Shown here one piece after another: positions 1 to 9,243 of a stretch of 64,000 nt of DNA. The stretch's first letter is position 1, and each line of letters begins with the position of its first letter. The position numbers were made by a program, and so were the translations under genes. Under the pieces are notes generated by a model, which had not been told where the DNA came from, made no database searches, and worked only from the letters and a program-made list of their open reading frames with translations. Origin of the DNA: Fodinibius sp964490705 (lineage in GTDB: Bacteria; Bacteroidota; Rhodothermia; Balneolales; Balneolaceae); assembly GCA_964490705.1 (NCBI GenBank), contig CAZBCG010000009.1:61536-125535 (forward strand), given 5' to 3'.

Positions 1-788
1 AAATGAAGGAGCAGCACGAGCAAACGACATGGCCCGACGGTTGGTGTGAATGGAAAAGCGAAGATGAAATTAAGGAGGTTCATCCCGGTATAACATGTGT
101 AAATGGTGGACTCTGGCTGCCTATCGGGCTTTCGGTTGAGGTGGGGCAATACCTGCACGCTTATTCGGAATATCTCAAAAAGTCAGGCACTGTATTCTTT
201 CTCAATCAGGACCCTGTCTATATCAATCCCGATGATTATCGGAAAGTTGAATTGCAAGACACGACCATTGAAGCTCAACATCTCGTTTTTGCCACGGGAC
301 ATACGATCGCTACTTCTCCCTATTGGGATTGGATCCCCGTCAACCTTATTAAAGGACAAGTAGCCAAATTTAAGACGTCAGAAAACAGCCTATCTTTTGA
401 TCACTCAATTTCGAGCCTGGGATACATAGCCCGCCTGGGCGACCGTCAAACCTTTGTGCAAGGCAGTACCTACGAACATGATTTTAAACATCTCAATCCC
501 GATAAACAGGCTGAAGAATACCTGCGCAAGAGATTACGCAGAACGTTGCCTACCCTCGAAGAGAAAGTTACGACTATAGATCAATGGGCAGGAATTCGCA
601 CCTCCACTCCCAATTACAAACCCATTTTGGGACGTCATCCGGTTCATGAACATATGCACCTGTTTTCCGGCTTGGGATCAAAGGGATTACTTTTCGGAAA
701 GTTTCTGGCCGAACACTATGTCCATCATCTTGTACATAACACGGGGCTCTATCCTGAAATTGACATTGCAAGATTTACATTGGCGTAA
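1..788 (+). CDS. FAD-dependent amino-acid oxidase-type (DAO) oxidoreductase, C-terminal part
   Basis: This is the C-terminal two thirds or so of a DAO-family flavoprotein, which oxidises amines or amino acids with FAD. The reading frame is open to the left edge. The visible protein lacks the N-terminal GxGxxG Rossmann motif that binds FAD, so the gene almost certainly begins outside the window; the ATG at position 3 is probably internal. The segment LVFATGH fits the end of the FAD domain. The segment from DQWAGIRTSTPNYKPILG to HLFSGLGSKGLLFGKFLAE is the typical C-terminal FAD-contacting block of the family. The substrate cannot be deduced. A K+ channel gene follows on the same strand after about 90 bases. 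Family assignment is firm; exact function is not. Confidence 0.75.
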   Translation, partial: MKEQHEQTTWPDGWCEWKSEDEIKEVHPGITCVNGGLWLPIGLSVEVGQYLHAYSEYLKKSGTVFFLNQDPVYINPDDYRKVELQDTTIEAQHLVFATGHTIATSPYWDWIPVNLIKGQVAKFKTSENSLSFDHSISSLGYIARLGDRQTFVQGSTYEHDFKHLNPDKQAEEYLRKRLRRTLPTLEEKVTTIDQWAGIRTSTPNYKPILGRHPVHEHMHLFSGLGSKGLLFGKFLAEHYVHHLVHNTGLYPEIDIARFTLA

Positions 789-880
789 GATCAGAACAAA
801 AAATCGTATTTTGACTAAATTGCCGAAAAAAGGGAGTTTAATAAACCTCAATTCATAAAAACTCTTGAAGAGGGGGCAAC

Positions 881-1672
881 ATGTTCAATCATACAAATCG
901 TCCGCCATCGCAATCTCACCTGCGTAAACAGCTACTATTTTTGGCAGTACTGCTATCCGGCAGTTTTTTATTTACTACTGTTGTTTTCTGGATATATGAG
1001 ATTGGGCAATCAAATGTCCAGAATTTTGGAGATGTGGCATGGTGGTGGTTCGTGACCTCGGCTACGGTTGGATACGGGGATATTGTGCCCTACACTACAG
1101 CCGGACGAGCAGCCGGTGTAGTTGCTATTATTATCGGCCTTTTCGGATACACCCACGTTATTGGAATTATTTTACAAGTCATCCAGCATAAGTTCGAGGA
1201 AGAGGAACGAGGTCGTGGATCGGTTTCTTACAGCAATCATGTGGTAATCTGCGAATATACCGCTTTTGCCGATGAGCTTATTCAGGAAATCAAACAAGAT
1301 AATCTTTTTATGGACCGTGAGTTGGTAATTGTGGGTTCGCTGGTGAATCGAACCCCCTATGCCGAACATTCTTTTATCTACGGCGAACCTATCAGTCCCG
1401 ATGTACTGAAACGAGCCAACATTTCTGAAGCGGGTACTATTTTTGTCTTTTCGAATAATCACTTCAGCGATCCCGATACAAAAACGCTGCATGTTGTCAG
1501 CCGTATCAAGAAAATGAATAATCATGCTGACCTTTACGTGGAATTGCACAATAAAGAACATCCCCTGCTAAAGGAGTTGCCGGGCGAAATAACCGTAATG
1601 AATAGTACCGACATGCTCCACAAAGCCATCCGGCACCAACATATTGACGTGAAACAATATTTAGAATCGTAG
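881..1672 (+). CDS. Two-TM potassium channel with RCK/TrkA-N-like domain
   Basis: Predicted K+ channel of the MthK type. Residues about 18-39 form the first membrane helix. A pore helix leads to the selectivity filter TVGYGD at residues 62-67, and a second helix spans about 76-100. From residue about 118 a soluble RCK-like domain follows (HVVIC, then FIYGEPISPDVLKRANI and TIFVFSNN). In classic RCK domains a glycine-rich turn follows HVVIC; here the sequence is HVVICEYTAFAD with Glu125 where MthK has Gly, so nucleotide binding may be lost or altered. The purine-rich GAGGGGG stretch a few bases before the ATG is a good ribosome-binding site. The last 12 bases overlap the 3' end of the convergent gene. 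Confidence 0.88.
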   Translation: MFNHTNRPPSQSHLRKQLLFLAVLLSGSFLFTTVVFWIYEIGQSNVQNFGDVAWWWFVTSATVGYGDIVPYTTAGRAAGVVAIIIGLFGYTHVIGIILQVIQHKFEEEERGRGSVSYSNHVVICEYTAFADELIQEIKQDNLFMDRELVIVGSLVNRTPYAEHSFIYGEPISPDVLKRANISEAGTIFVFSNNHFSDPDTKTLHVVSRIKKMNNHADLYVELHNKEHPLLKELPGEITVMNSTDMLHKAIRHQHIDVKQYLES

Positions 1673-3172
1673 AATTAGACCACTCCAGGCGCCCCCAAAA
1701 CTTCCGCCGCGATTCTCTGAATTGGGTACGGCAAGCATTCCCACCGAAAGTTCAACATTTCTGAACTCCAATCCGGTACCCAACGTAACGCTAGACGATG
1801 TGAGTCCGCCTGTTCGATAACCGGCCCGTACCGGTATAAAACCGATGATTTTATATTCAGCTCCAATTCCCACAGCCAACCGTTTCGAGTTCATTCCAGC
1901 TTCGTTTAATCCCTTGGTTAGATCAACTGCAAACGCAAGGTTGCCAAGTTGCAAATGTGTGCCCAAATGAACTTTGGTTGGCAATTTTTTTGTGATCTTT
2001 TCTTTGCTGCCGGGTTCATAATTTAGATAAATATCCTGCGAAACGCTGTCGGTAAAAGCATCACCAAAACCTTCATCAAAGTCGATACCGTCCCAGGTAA
2101 AACTGGAATCGGCGGAAAATGAACCGGCGTTATTATCATAGGTAATCGATCCAATATCGCTCATCGAAAGTCCAACACGTAATTTCCGCTCTTCGCCGGG
2201 GGCCCAAGAGAAGAAACTTGCCAGCGGACCGGTCATATCCATCTCGATTGTACCGCCTAAATCTACGCCCAATCCACTGCCTTGGGTTTCGGTAAAATCA
2301 CTGCTCTCTATCTCGATATAATCTTCAAAAGCACCGTCAAAATCTTCTTGCTGGCTATCAGTTCGGTACTGTTCCAACTGGTCGGTAAGGCCACCAATGG
2401 TTTGAAAGGTATATTCAAAATCATGAATAATTTCTCTGTCAGTAACCTGGAGCGTGGAGTTGAAATCAAATCCCGAGGTATAGTGGGGGACAATATATTT
2501 TGGAGCGGCAGCTGCATAGAGCTTAACATTTTCTCCGATGCCCAGCAGTTCCGGCATCTCAAGTACCTGCATTGAAAATCCCACTGAAACTTCGCTAAAT
2601 GCTACAGCTTCACTGCTGAAATTTACTGGGGTAGGCTCACCGAATTGTTCTTGACTGAGGCCGGACAACATAACCTCGGCATAGCCCCGATTAATTGAAT
2701 TATCGAAAAGCGTTCGACTGCGCAGGGCCAGACTCATCCCCATAGTTTCACCGCGCCAAGACACACCAAGCGGAATCATACCGAACTCCATACCTATGCG
2801 GCGATGATTCCGGTCATTTGGACCAAAAAAGTCATTCAGTGCCTGTTCGGTATTCACCAATTCACCAGTTGTAAAGTGTTTGTTGTAGGCAGAAATATTC
2901 ACCAGCGATCCACCGGCCGTGGCTGACAACCCACCAAGCAAGCCCACACTTAACGATGGTTTTGTTTCACTATTGAGCATCAAGTTGGCGGGATTGACAA
3001 AGTTGGCATGGTAGGTATCCAAATAGGCCGCGCCGGTACCGCCCATGCCTAAACTGGCTGAAGAGAAATGACCGGATTGTGCCAAAGCCTGATGGCTGAA
3101 GCTGCCAATAACCACAACAGCGATTAGAACACCGAAAAAACGTTTCATAAAAGTCATCATCTGATTATTCAT
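1661..3172 (-). CDS. DUF5723-like outer-membrane beta-barrel protein
   Basis: A 503-residue secreted protein with an N-terminal signal peptide (hydrophobic stretch about 12-25 ending HQALAQ). It opens with HFSSASLGMGGTGAAYLD and FVNPANLMLN, a pattern of Bacteroidota outer-membrane proteins related to PorV/FadL-type barrels and of DUF5723 proteins. It ends in a phenylalanine (GLILRF), typical of barrels inserted by BAM. It probably sits in the outer membrane; no substrate is known. It starts one base after the stop of the upstream 748-residue lipoprotein gene, so the two are very likely co-transcribed and may act together. The 3' end overlaps the K+ channel gene by 12 bases, tail to tail. The DUF5723 name is from recall of the family pattern. 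Confidence 0.7.
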   Translation of the reverse strand: MNNQMMTFMKRFFGVLIAVVVIGSFSHQALAQSGHFSSASLGMGGTGAAYLDTYHANFVNPANLMLNSETKPSLSVGLLGGLSATAGGSLVNISAYNKHFTTGELVNTEQALNDFFGPNDRNHRRIGMEFGMIPLGVSWRGETMGMSLALRSRTLFDNSINRGYAEVMLSGLSQEQFGEPTPVNFSSEAVAFSEVSVGFSMQVLEMPELLGIGENVKLYAAAAPKYIVPHYTSGFDFNSTLQVTDREIIHDFEYTFQTIGGLTDQLEQYRTDSQQEDFDGAFEDYIEIESSDFTETQGSGLGVDLGGTIEMDMTGPLASFFSWAPGEERKLRVGLSMSDIGSITYDNNAGSFSADSSFTWDGIDFDEGFGDAFTDSVSQDIYLNYEPGSKEKITKKLPTKVHLGTHLQLGNLAFAVDLTKGLNEAGMNSKRLAVGIGAEYKIIGFIPVRAGYRTGGLTSSSVTLGTGLEFRNVELSVGMLAVPNSENRGGSFGGAWSGLILRF

Positions 3173-3173
3173 G

Positions 3174-5420
3174 TTAATTTACTGTTGAGGTTAGTGCGAC
3201 TTCCATGTTGACCTGAATGGTAATGGAATCATTTTCACTGAGTTTTACCGCCTGCTGCTGGGGCGTATTGATGGCAATATTCATCTGAATATTGCGCGTC
3301 TGGTAGAGCTCCTGCAATTCTTGTTCCGTAAAACTTATCTGAGCTTGGCTTTGGGCTGCTCCTCCTTCTTCTACAAAACCTTCTGAGTTTGTAGTTCCCG
3401 CTTCGATGGAAATATCATCTTTGTTAACAACCACATTGCCATTTTCATCCACAAGATCGAGATTAAGATCGAGGCTGAGCGGCAAACCGTTGGTATAATT
3501 AACCGTGAGCGTACCTTCGGAAAGTGAACTATCGTCATCCTCTCCAGGGAGATCACTTAAATCGGCATCCAGCGTATCTTTAAAGGTGGCGTTATCGGCA
3601 GAGAAATCGAAGGGCAGTTCAACGCTCAACTTGGGATCAAAAATCACCGGATTGAGCACAATGCCTGAGTGCTGCTGTTCATTTATTTCTGCTACACCAA
3701 TAAACCGAATCTCAGTCGGCAAATTACTAAAGAAATCAGAGGAGTTGGAATTACTGGCATTAAAGATATTGCTACCCATTTCTCCCTGCTGAGCATTGGG
3801 GGTTTCTGCAGTGTCGATGGGAAACTTTATAAGATCATCTGAACTTAACGGAGCACCATTGGCCTGCAGTTCAGGCGGGATTTCACTGGGAGCAACGTCA
3901 TAGTCGGTTCCACTATCGCCCGTCAAATAAACTGTTTCTCCATCTTCATTTGTACCGGCAATAGCGGCATAAATGGTAGTGTTGAGCCCCAAGTTTGTGT
4001 TATAAATAGCACTCAAGACGGGGTTAGCAAAAGTGATATCCGAGATGCGACTGGAAATATCGCTAATGCCGTCGATACTGGTGATTTCGGCCTCCGCATC
4101 ATTAAATACATCAAGATTTTCGATGCCATCGTTCGTCGCATCTTCATTCAGTAAAATCTGCCGCGGTACCACATAGCCTCGGACTTCACCGATCTGCAGA
4201 TTATTGAATCCTATTTCGGCATCGAGCTCATCACTTGCACTAATCGTTCGGTATGAATCATTATTGGAATCAAAACCATCCTGAACATTCTCAGTGGTAG
4301 ATTCAATTGAATAGGTAATATTGTTACTGGTAATACGAAAACCGGCCAGTGATTCTGTTTTTGAAAACTCTCCGCCATTGTTACTGCTTCTGGGGATTAC
4401 GGATGACTCTGTAACATCCAACACATAGTTATTGCCATTGGCATCTTCAATACCCTGAAAAGTAATAGTCAGATTCGTTACGCTAACATCTATGCCGTTA
4501 ATTATATCAATACTGAGTTCTCCGCCCTCCAATTCTACATAATCACCGGCATCCCGGAACTCAAAATTACTTTCATCAATAGATGAGTTACCATTGCTGC
4601 TAAATGATTGCGATTCGGGTGCTGCTGTTAGCTGAGAAGCCGTTAACGATTGTCCCGTAACGTCTTCAACAACCAAATTTTGGGGATCCTCTTGCATGGT
4701 TTGCTGATCCCAGCTGGTACTGATATCAATATTTAAATCGGAAAGCTGTGTACCCTGTGGAATATTAATGACGCCCGTTTCTGTGCTACTATGGTTAAAA
4801 TTATCCTGATCGTCGTTAGGCGTGCCGATCGTGGTGCTACCTATTGTAGTAGTTCCCGAATTCAAGGCAATTGTTAACTGGTCGGCATTGAAACCGAGAT
4901 TATTTGTTATTGTTATTTCCAAATCTCCACCGTCACTTATCAGCGCACTTTGAAAGAAATCGGTAGTAAATTCAATATTGATAGTCCCAGGTGTAGATCC
5001 AGCAGGAATCTGATCACCTTCATTAACACCGGTAAATCCCGTTACTTCTTCAAACGATGCAGAACCAACATTGCCCGAGGAACTAAAGCTAGACAGCTCA
5101 ATTTCCCCCACCTCCGAATTAACGGTTGTGGGAGCTACATCCACTTCGGGAATGGCATCATTGAGATCCCCAAAATCGAAATCCTGTTCTTTGGTAATAC
5201 TCACTAATCCATCCTCACCGGTGGTAAAGATATTCTCAAAATCTTCTTGAGTAGTATCTATTAACGCATCTTCTGCCCCTAAAAAAGTATAGGTTTTTTC
5301 TATCGAAAGCGGAGCCTGAACTTTATGATTTAGTTTAAAGTCGGGAGATTTGGGGCGTTCACATGCCCAAAATGATAATGCTAAAATAAGGCATGTACTT
5401 ATGCAAAGCGGTTTTTTCAT
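3174..5420 (-). CDS. Large lipoprotein of unknown function, 748 aa
   Basis: Not assigned to a known enzymatic family. The N-terminus is a lipoprotein signal peptide (basic MKK, hydrophobic core, ALSFWAC with the lipid Cys at residue 20). The mature part is acidic, rich in Asn, Ser, Thr and Asp and predicted to be mostly beta structure, with repeated motifs such as ITITNNLGFNADQLTIALN and LSIDIINGIDVSVTNLTITF. These resemble stacked Ig-like or jelly-roll domains of surface proteins. It lies one base upstream of the DUF5723-like gene in the same direction, suggesting a lipoprotein/barrel pair at the cell surface. Function is unknown. Confidence 0.72.
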   Translation of the reverse strand: MKKPLCISTCLILALSFWACERPKSPDFKLNHKVQAPLSIEKTYTFLGAEDALIDTTQEDFENIFTTGEDGLVSITKEQDFDFGDLNDAIPEVDVAPTTVNSEVGEIELSSFSSSGNVGSASFEEVTGFTGVNEGDQIPAGSTPGTINIEFTTDFFQSALISDGGDLEITITNNLGFNADQLTIALNSGTTTIGSTTIGTPNDDQDNFNHSSTETGVINIPQGTQLSDLNIDISTSWDQQTMQEDPQNLVVEDVTGQSLTASQLTAAPESQSFSSNGNSSIDESNFEFRDAGDYVELEGGELSIDIINGIDVSVTNLTITFQGIEDANGNNYVLDVTESSVIPRSSNNGGEFSKTESLAGFRITSNNITYSIESTTENVQDGFDSNNDSYRTISASDELDAEIGFNNLQIGEVRGYVVPRQILLNEDATNDGIENLDVFNDAEAEITSIDGISDISSRISDITFANPVLSAIYNTNLGLNTTIYAAIAGTNEDGETVYLTGDSGTDYDVAPSEIPPELQANGAPLSSDDLIKFPIDTAETPNAQQGEMGSNIFNASNSNSSDFFSNLPTEIRFIGVAEINEQQHSGIVLNPVIFDPKLSVELPFDFSADNATFKDTLDADLSDLPGEDDDSSLSEGTLTVNYTNGLPLSLDLNLDLVDENGNVVVNKDDISIEAGTTNSEGFVEEGGAAQSQAQISFTEQELQELYQTRNIQMNIAINTPQQQAVKLSENDSITIQVNMEVALTSTVN

Positions 5421-5891
5421 ATTATTGAACCCTCTGTTTGTTCATGAGACGATATTGTTCTAGTTAATGGGGAATGAGTATAATGACACCTGTTCATAAA
5501 TGCGACCCTTAATTCATAAATTTTAAGCGGTAACAGCAGAGTAATAGCAAATTGGATATGCTTACTGTCGATCCCATCTCGGCTATATTCCCTCTGAAAC
5601 CTTTATTCTTAATCACAGATGATCTTCTATCTCTTGAATTTCCTGTAAAAAAGTATGTATTCATGTAAAACACAAACGATCCTCTCCAAAACCGCATAAC
5701 CGGGCAGTGCATTATTTGATTTCACCCTTTGTAATGGCAATATTAGACCAGCCTTAAGAAGGATACCCAAGAGAGACTGATTATCGCAACATAGGTTTCA
5801 ACGGGTAAATCAACATACAAGTTGATAATATCATCTATCATAAGTTGGTACACGGTGCCACATTAATTTTAAATAAAAAAATCACTACATC
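5421..5891. other. Intergenic region without a recognisable gene
   Basis: This is the divergent gap between the lipoprotein operon (minus) and the small lipoprotein gene (plus). A 67-codon frame on the minus strand (5509-5712) has no recognisable domain or signal and is likely spurious. Promoters for both directions must lie here, but I could not assign them with confidence. Confidence 0.5.
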
Positions 5892-6404
5892 ATGAGATAT
5901 TTAATTACTGTTTTTTTTGCTGCCCTGCTTATTAGTTGCGGCGGTATAGACACAACTCACCTAATTTCGGAAGAAAAGGCTGGTGAAATTCCTGAACAGG
6001 CTAAGAAAGTCATTCTTACCACAAATCAAAGTCCTGATGAAGCATATAATTCGGTCATGGATCTCATTGAAGAGAAAGAGATCACTACCCAGTGGGAAAA
6101 TGAAGGAAACCGAGCGGTAGCTACCGAACAATATGCTGTTGATCAACAGGCTGTGGTACGTATGGAGATAACAGTCACCGAAACGGATAATGGTTCAAAA
6201 ATTACTTCTGTTGGTGAATACAGCGGTAAACTTGTTCAAAATGAAAGTGTACAAGCAGCTGATGCATTGACCGGCGGCGACCGAGCTGATTCTGAATGGA
6301 AAGAGACAAGTTGGTATTATCCCCGCCTCAACAAACGAGCGTTTGCAGGCATGGTTAAATTTATGAGCCAATTACCGCATGAATCCATCAGCTATGAAAA
6401 ATAA
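5892..6404 (+). CDS. Small lipoprotein, 170 aa, unknown function
   Basis: No family recognised. The first 16 residues (MRYLITVFFAALLISC) are a lipoprotein signal peptide with the lipid Cys at position 16. The mature part contains VILTTNQSPDEAYNSVMDLI, then a stretch with alternating hydrophobic residues (VVRMEITVTET and SKITSVGEYSG), consistent with a small alpha/beta fold. A clear intrinsic terminator follows 23 bases after the stop, so it is probably a single-gene transcript. Envelope location is inferred from the signal only. Confidence 0.7.
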   Translation: MRYLITVFFAALLISCGGIDTTHLISEEKAGEIPEQAKKVILTTNQSPDEAYNSVMDLIEEKEITTQWENEGNRAVATEQYAVDQQAVVRMEITVTETDNGSKITSVGEYSGKLVQNESVQAADALTGGDRADSEWKETSWYYPRLNKRAFAGMVKFMSQLPHESISYEK

Positions 6405-6426
6405 CTAGCTCGATTCTCAAATTAGG

Positions 6427-6497
6427 AATTACCTGCTTCGCTTTCTGTTTTGGATATCTGCCAAAGTAGATTTATTCGGAGCAGGTAATTTTTATTT
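6427..6497 (+). terminator. Intrinsic terminator after the small lipoprotein gene
   Basis: The arm AATTACCTGC (6427-6436) pairs perfectly with GCAGGTAATT (6481-6490) across a 44-base loop and is followed by a run of T (TTTTTATTT). It sits just after the stop at 6404. The long loop makes it slightly unusual. Confidence 0.65.
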
Positions 6498-6696
6498 ATC
6501 CGATTCAAATGAGCTACTTTTTATCTATTCTAGGTAAGTATCTCTTGCATTCCGGGTAGAGACTGCATATCGAAACTCTGCTACAATCTTCCTTAAAACG
6601 AAAAACGTCGCTGGGCAAGCCCGAATGAGCCTACTCAACGAAGCCTTGGCGTAGCGGAAGGGAAGGAACATGAAAGCTAACCCGCTACATCAACTC

Positions 6697-6800
6697 GGAC
6701 ACACCTCGCCCCCTCTTGCCCGTTTTGTTTTCTTTGCATCAAATAGTAAACTAAAAAATGAATTAATATTACGTACACCACTTATGCGCAAAGGCGTTAG
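6697..6800. repeat. Cassette-boundary-like segment, copy 1
   Basis: The left part reads GGACACACCTCGCC and the right part contains CACTTATGCGCAAAGGCGTTAG. A diverged copy with the same left and right motifs at similar spacing follows the next gene (8064-8168). The layout repeat-gene-repeat-gene, together with the ...GCGTTAG end, recalls integron attC sites, but I could not establish the paired inner arms by eye, so the attC interpretation is inference. The bases before it (6600-6660) include AAGCCTTGGCGTAG, also found in part in the repeat near 40 kb. Confidence 0.4.
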
Positions 6801-6855
6801 GGGTAATTTAAGTTTGTTGCTGTTCATTTCATTAATCCCAACAAAGTAATAGGCT

Positions 6856-8052
6856 ATGTCATTATTAAGGTGTTTCTTCACTCTATTTTTTATTTCTCTG
6901 CTAATTTTTGGGTGTGATCAAACACAAAAAAAGCTTGACAACAAGGATATGAGCATGTTTCGAGGCAACGCTGAAAGAAATGGTATTTATTCTGAAAGTG
7001 GTCCAACAGATAGTACAGCCTCGTTGAAATGGAAATACGATATGGGCAAACCAAGAATTGAAGCAACTCCAACCGTTCATCAAGGTACGCTTTATGTTGG
7101 CAGTAAAAATAATACCTTGCATGCTGTAGATATTGAATCAGGGAAAAAGGTATGGGAATCCAATGCTAAAGGTTTCATCCGGTCTTCGCCAGCAGTCATA
7201 GATTCGACTATTTTTGTAGGTAGTTCAGATGATCATTTATATGCTATTGATACGCAGTCTGGAACTACTAAGTGGCAATTTGAAACAACAGGAAATGTTT
7301 ATTCTGCACCTGCCTTAGAAAACGGTACTGTTTATTTTGGTAGTATTGACACAAAAGCATATAGAGACAGTGCTTTTGCTTATGATTCAGTTAAAAGTGA
7401 AAGCAGATTGTATGCATTAAATATGAAAACTGGCAAAACAAAATGGGCTATCAAGACTAAAGGTGGAATCCGTTCTTCACCAGCAATCAGTGATGGAATT
7501 GTATATGTAGGTAGCTGGAATGGAGACTTCTTAGCCGTAAATGTAGAAACCGGGGAAGAAATCTGGACGTTTGATTCTGGAAATAAAATCTATACAACAC
7601 CAACTGTGTCCGAAGAAAATATATACTTTGGGAATAATGACAATTATATTTTTGCATTAGATAAAAAAACGGGGCATGAAAAATGGCGTTTTGACTTTGG
7701 AGGTGCATCGACTTCTCAGTTTGTCCCTCGTATTTCCTCTCCTGCCTATTTTAATGAAACGGTTTACATAGGAAGCAATAACAATTACCTCTATGCCCTT
7801 AATGCCCAGAACGGAAACAAAAAATGGTCGTTTGAAACCAATGGTAAGATTGGAAGCTCCCCAACAATTGCGAATAAAACGGTATATATCGGAAGTGATG
7901 ATGGCAAAGTATATGCGCTAAATTCTTCGCAAGGAACTTTCAGGTGGAGTTTTGATACGGGACACAGAATTGGGACATCTTCACCTGTAATATCGAATGG
8001 AGCAGTATTTATTGGAACAATGGGCAGTTCTTATCTATATGCTATTGAATAA
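6856..8052 (+). CDS. PQQ-binding-like beta-propeller lipoprotein
   Basis: A 398-residue lipoprotein: signal peptide with lipid Cys at residue 20 (SLLIFGCD), then about eight blades of the PQQ/quinoprotein type. Each blade carries a pattern like VYVGS.....LYALD..TG..KW, as in YIGSNNNYLYALNAQNG and YIGSDDGKVYALNSSQG. These propellers are found in BamB and in quinoprotein dehydrogenases. No dehydrogenase catalytic residues were noticed, so a scaffold or binding role is more likely than an enzyme. The gene is visibly AT-richer than the flanking genes and lies between two related cassette-like segments, suggesting it was acquired. The native partner is unknown. Confidence 0.82.
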   Translation: MSLLRCFFTLFFISLLIFGCDQTQKKLDNKDMSMFRGNAERNGIYSESGPTDSTASLKWKYDMGKPRIEATPTVHQGTLYVGSKNNTLHAVDIESGKKVWESNAKGFIRSSPAVIDSTIFVGSSDDHLYAIDTQSGTTKWQFETTGNVYSAPALENGTVYFGSIDTKAYRDSAFAYDSVKSESRLYALNMKTGKTKWAIKTKGGIRSSPAISDGIVYVGSWNGDFLAVNVETGEEIWTFDSGNKIYTTPTVSEENIYFGNNDNYIFALDKKTGHEKWRFDFGGASTSQFVPRISSPAYFNETVYIGSNNNYLYALNAQNGNKKWSFETNGKIGSSPTIANKTVYIGSDDGKVYALNSSQGTFRWSFDTGHRIGTSSPVISNGAVFIGTMGSSYLYAIE

Positions 8053-8063
8053 CTACATTAAGG

Positions 8064-8168
8064 GGACGCACCTCGCCATCACTTGCCATTTTCTAGCTTT
8101 TTAGCTTTCCGTTCATTATTTAATAAATCAACAAATTTTTGTGCACACTTTATGTGCAACGTCCTTAT
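8064..8168. repeat. Cassette-boundary-like segment, copy 2
   Basis: It begins 11 bases after the PQQ gene stop with GGACGCACCTCGCC and ends with GTGCACACTTTATGTGCAACG. Both motifs are diverged versions of those at 6697-6800, with comparable spacing between them. It is placed directly before the next AT-rich gene, as a recombination site would be in a cassette array. Confidence 0.4.
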
Positions 8169-8204
8169 ACTTTTTACTAGATATCAACCATTAATACCAC
8201 TAAA

Positions 8205-9230
8205 ATGAAATATATTAGGGGATATACGCTGCTTTTAATAATCTACGTATTGGGATTATTTAACTCAGGCTTTAGTCAAGTCAACTCTTCGACTAAAATC
8301 GATTCTTCATATGAGTCTTATATGGATGAAGCTTGGGATAAAATTAAGAATGCTAATGATCCAAAAGCGGACAGTTTACAAGGGATATTTTCAGACAAAT
8401 TTTTTAATTACTACTTAGATCATCAGAACACAAAAACTGGCGGTAAAGCTTTTCTAAATGCTTTTGTAATGTGGGGCAATATCGGAAAATATAAATATGT
8501 TAATGAGGCATTAGAAACACTTGGCAATGATTCACCACTTTGGGAAAAAATTATATCTCGTGTAGGAAGAATTTATTTTCAAAACGAGGAAATAGGTGGT
8601 ATGGATGCATATAATAAGCTATTAATTGACTTAGAAAATCGGCTCACGCATCCCAAAAGCAGATCCCAAGTCCTTTTGCAATTACTTAGAGCTGAAAGAA
8701 AAGATAATAAAGGAAAGGCTGCTAAATTAGCACGAGAGCTTGTAGAACTTGATGCCTCTAATTTCTATGTAGATCAAGGCTTAGGTTATTTGCATGAACT
8801 TAAGTCATTGAATATCGATCAGAAAGCCCCCAATTTCGTTGCTGAGACATTGGATGGTCAGAAAATTTCAATTACTAATTTAGAGGGAAAATATGTTCTA
8901 CTAGATTTTTGGGCAACTTGGTGTGGTCCGTGTATGCCCGAAATCCCCCATTTAAAAGAAATATGGAATGAACATAAAGATTCAAACTTTTTGATAGTCG
9001 GTATTTCTTTAGATAGAAATAGAAGAGCTCTAGCTAACTTTTTAGATGAACGAGATATACACTGGCCACAAATCATCGAAACGGATGTTTGGGAAAGCGA
9101 TATTGCTGAATCTTATAATGTAGTAGGTATTCCAAGAACTTATCTCATCAATCCTAAAGGAAAAATAGTGGCCAAGGATTTGAGAGGAGAAAAAATGGAA
9201 ACAGAAATTGAAAAGTACCTGAATAATTAA
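8205..9230 (+). CDS. TlpA-family thioredoxin-like protein with N-terminal helical domain
   Basis: A 341-residue exported protein (signal peptide about 1-25, ending GFSQ). Residues 30-200 are a mostly helical domain of unknown function. From about 205 a thioredoxin-like redoxin domain follows: APNFVAETLDGQ, then FWATWCGPCMPEIPHL with the redox CxxC at Cys240/Cys243, and the cis-Pro region VVGIPRTYLI. TlpA/ResA proteins reduce disulfides or act in cytochrome maturation in the envelope. The gene is AT-rich like its upstream neighbour and unlike the chromosomal genes around, and ends 13 bases before the 3' end of tRNA-Ser, so lateral acquisition is plausible. Confidence 0.85.
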   Translation: MKYIRGYTLLLIIYVLGLFNSGFSQVNSSTKIDSSYESYMDEAWDKIKNANDPKADSLQGIFSDKFFNYYLDHQNTKTGGKAFLNAFVMWGNIGKYKYVNEALETLGNDSPLWEKIISRVGRIYFQNEEIGGMDAYNKLLIDLENRLTHPKSRSQVLLQLLRAERKDNKGKAAKLARELVELDASNFYVDQGLGYLHELKSLNIDQKAPNFVAETLDGQKISITNLEGKYVLLDFWATWCGPCMPEIPHLKEIWNEHKDSNFLIVGISLDRNRRALANFLDERDIHWPQIIETDVWESDIAESYNVVGIPRTYLINPKGKIVAKDLRGEKMETEIEKYLNN

Positions 9231-9243
9231 AAAGCGAGTTGAG

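Noticed and set aside
5509..5712. 67-codon minus frame MHCPVMRFWRGSFVFYMNT...
   Set aside because: No signal, domain or ribosome-binding site; lies in a divergent gap.
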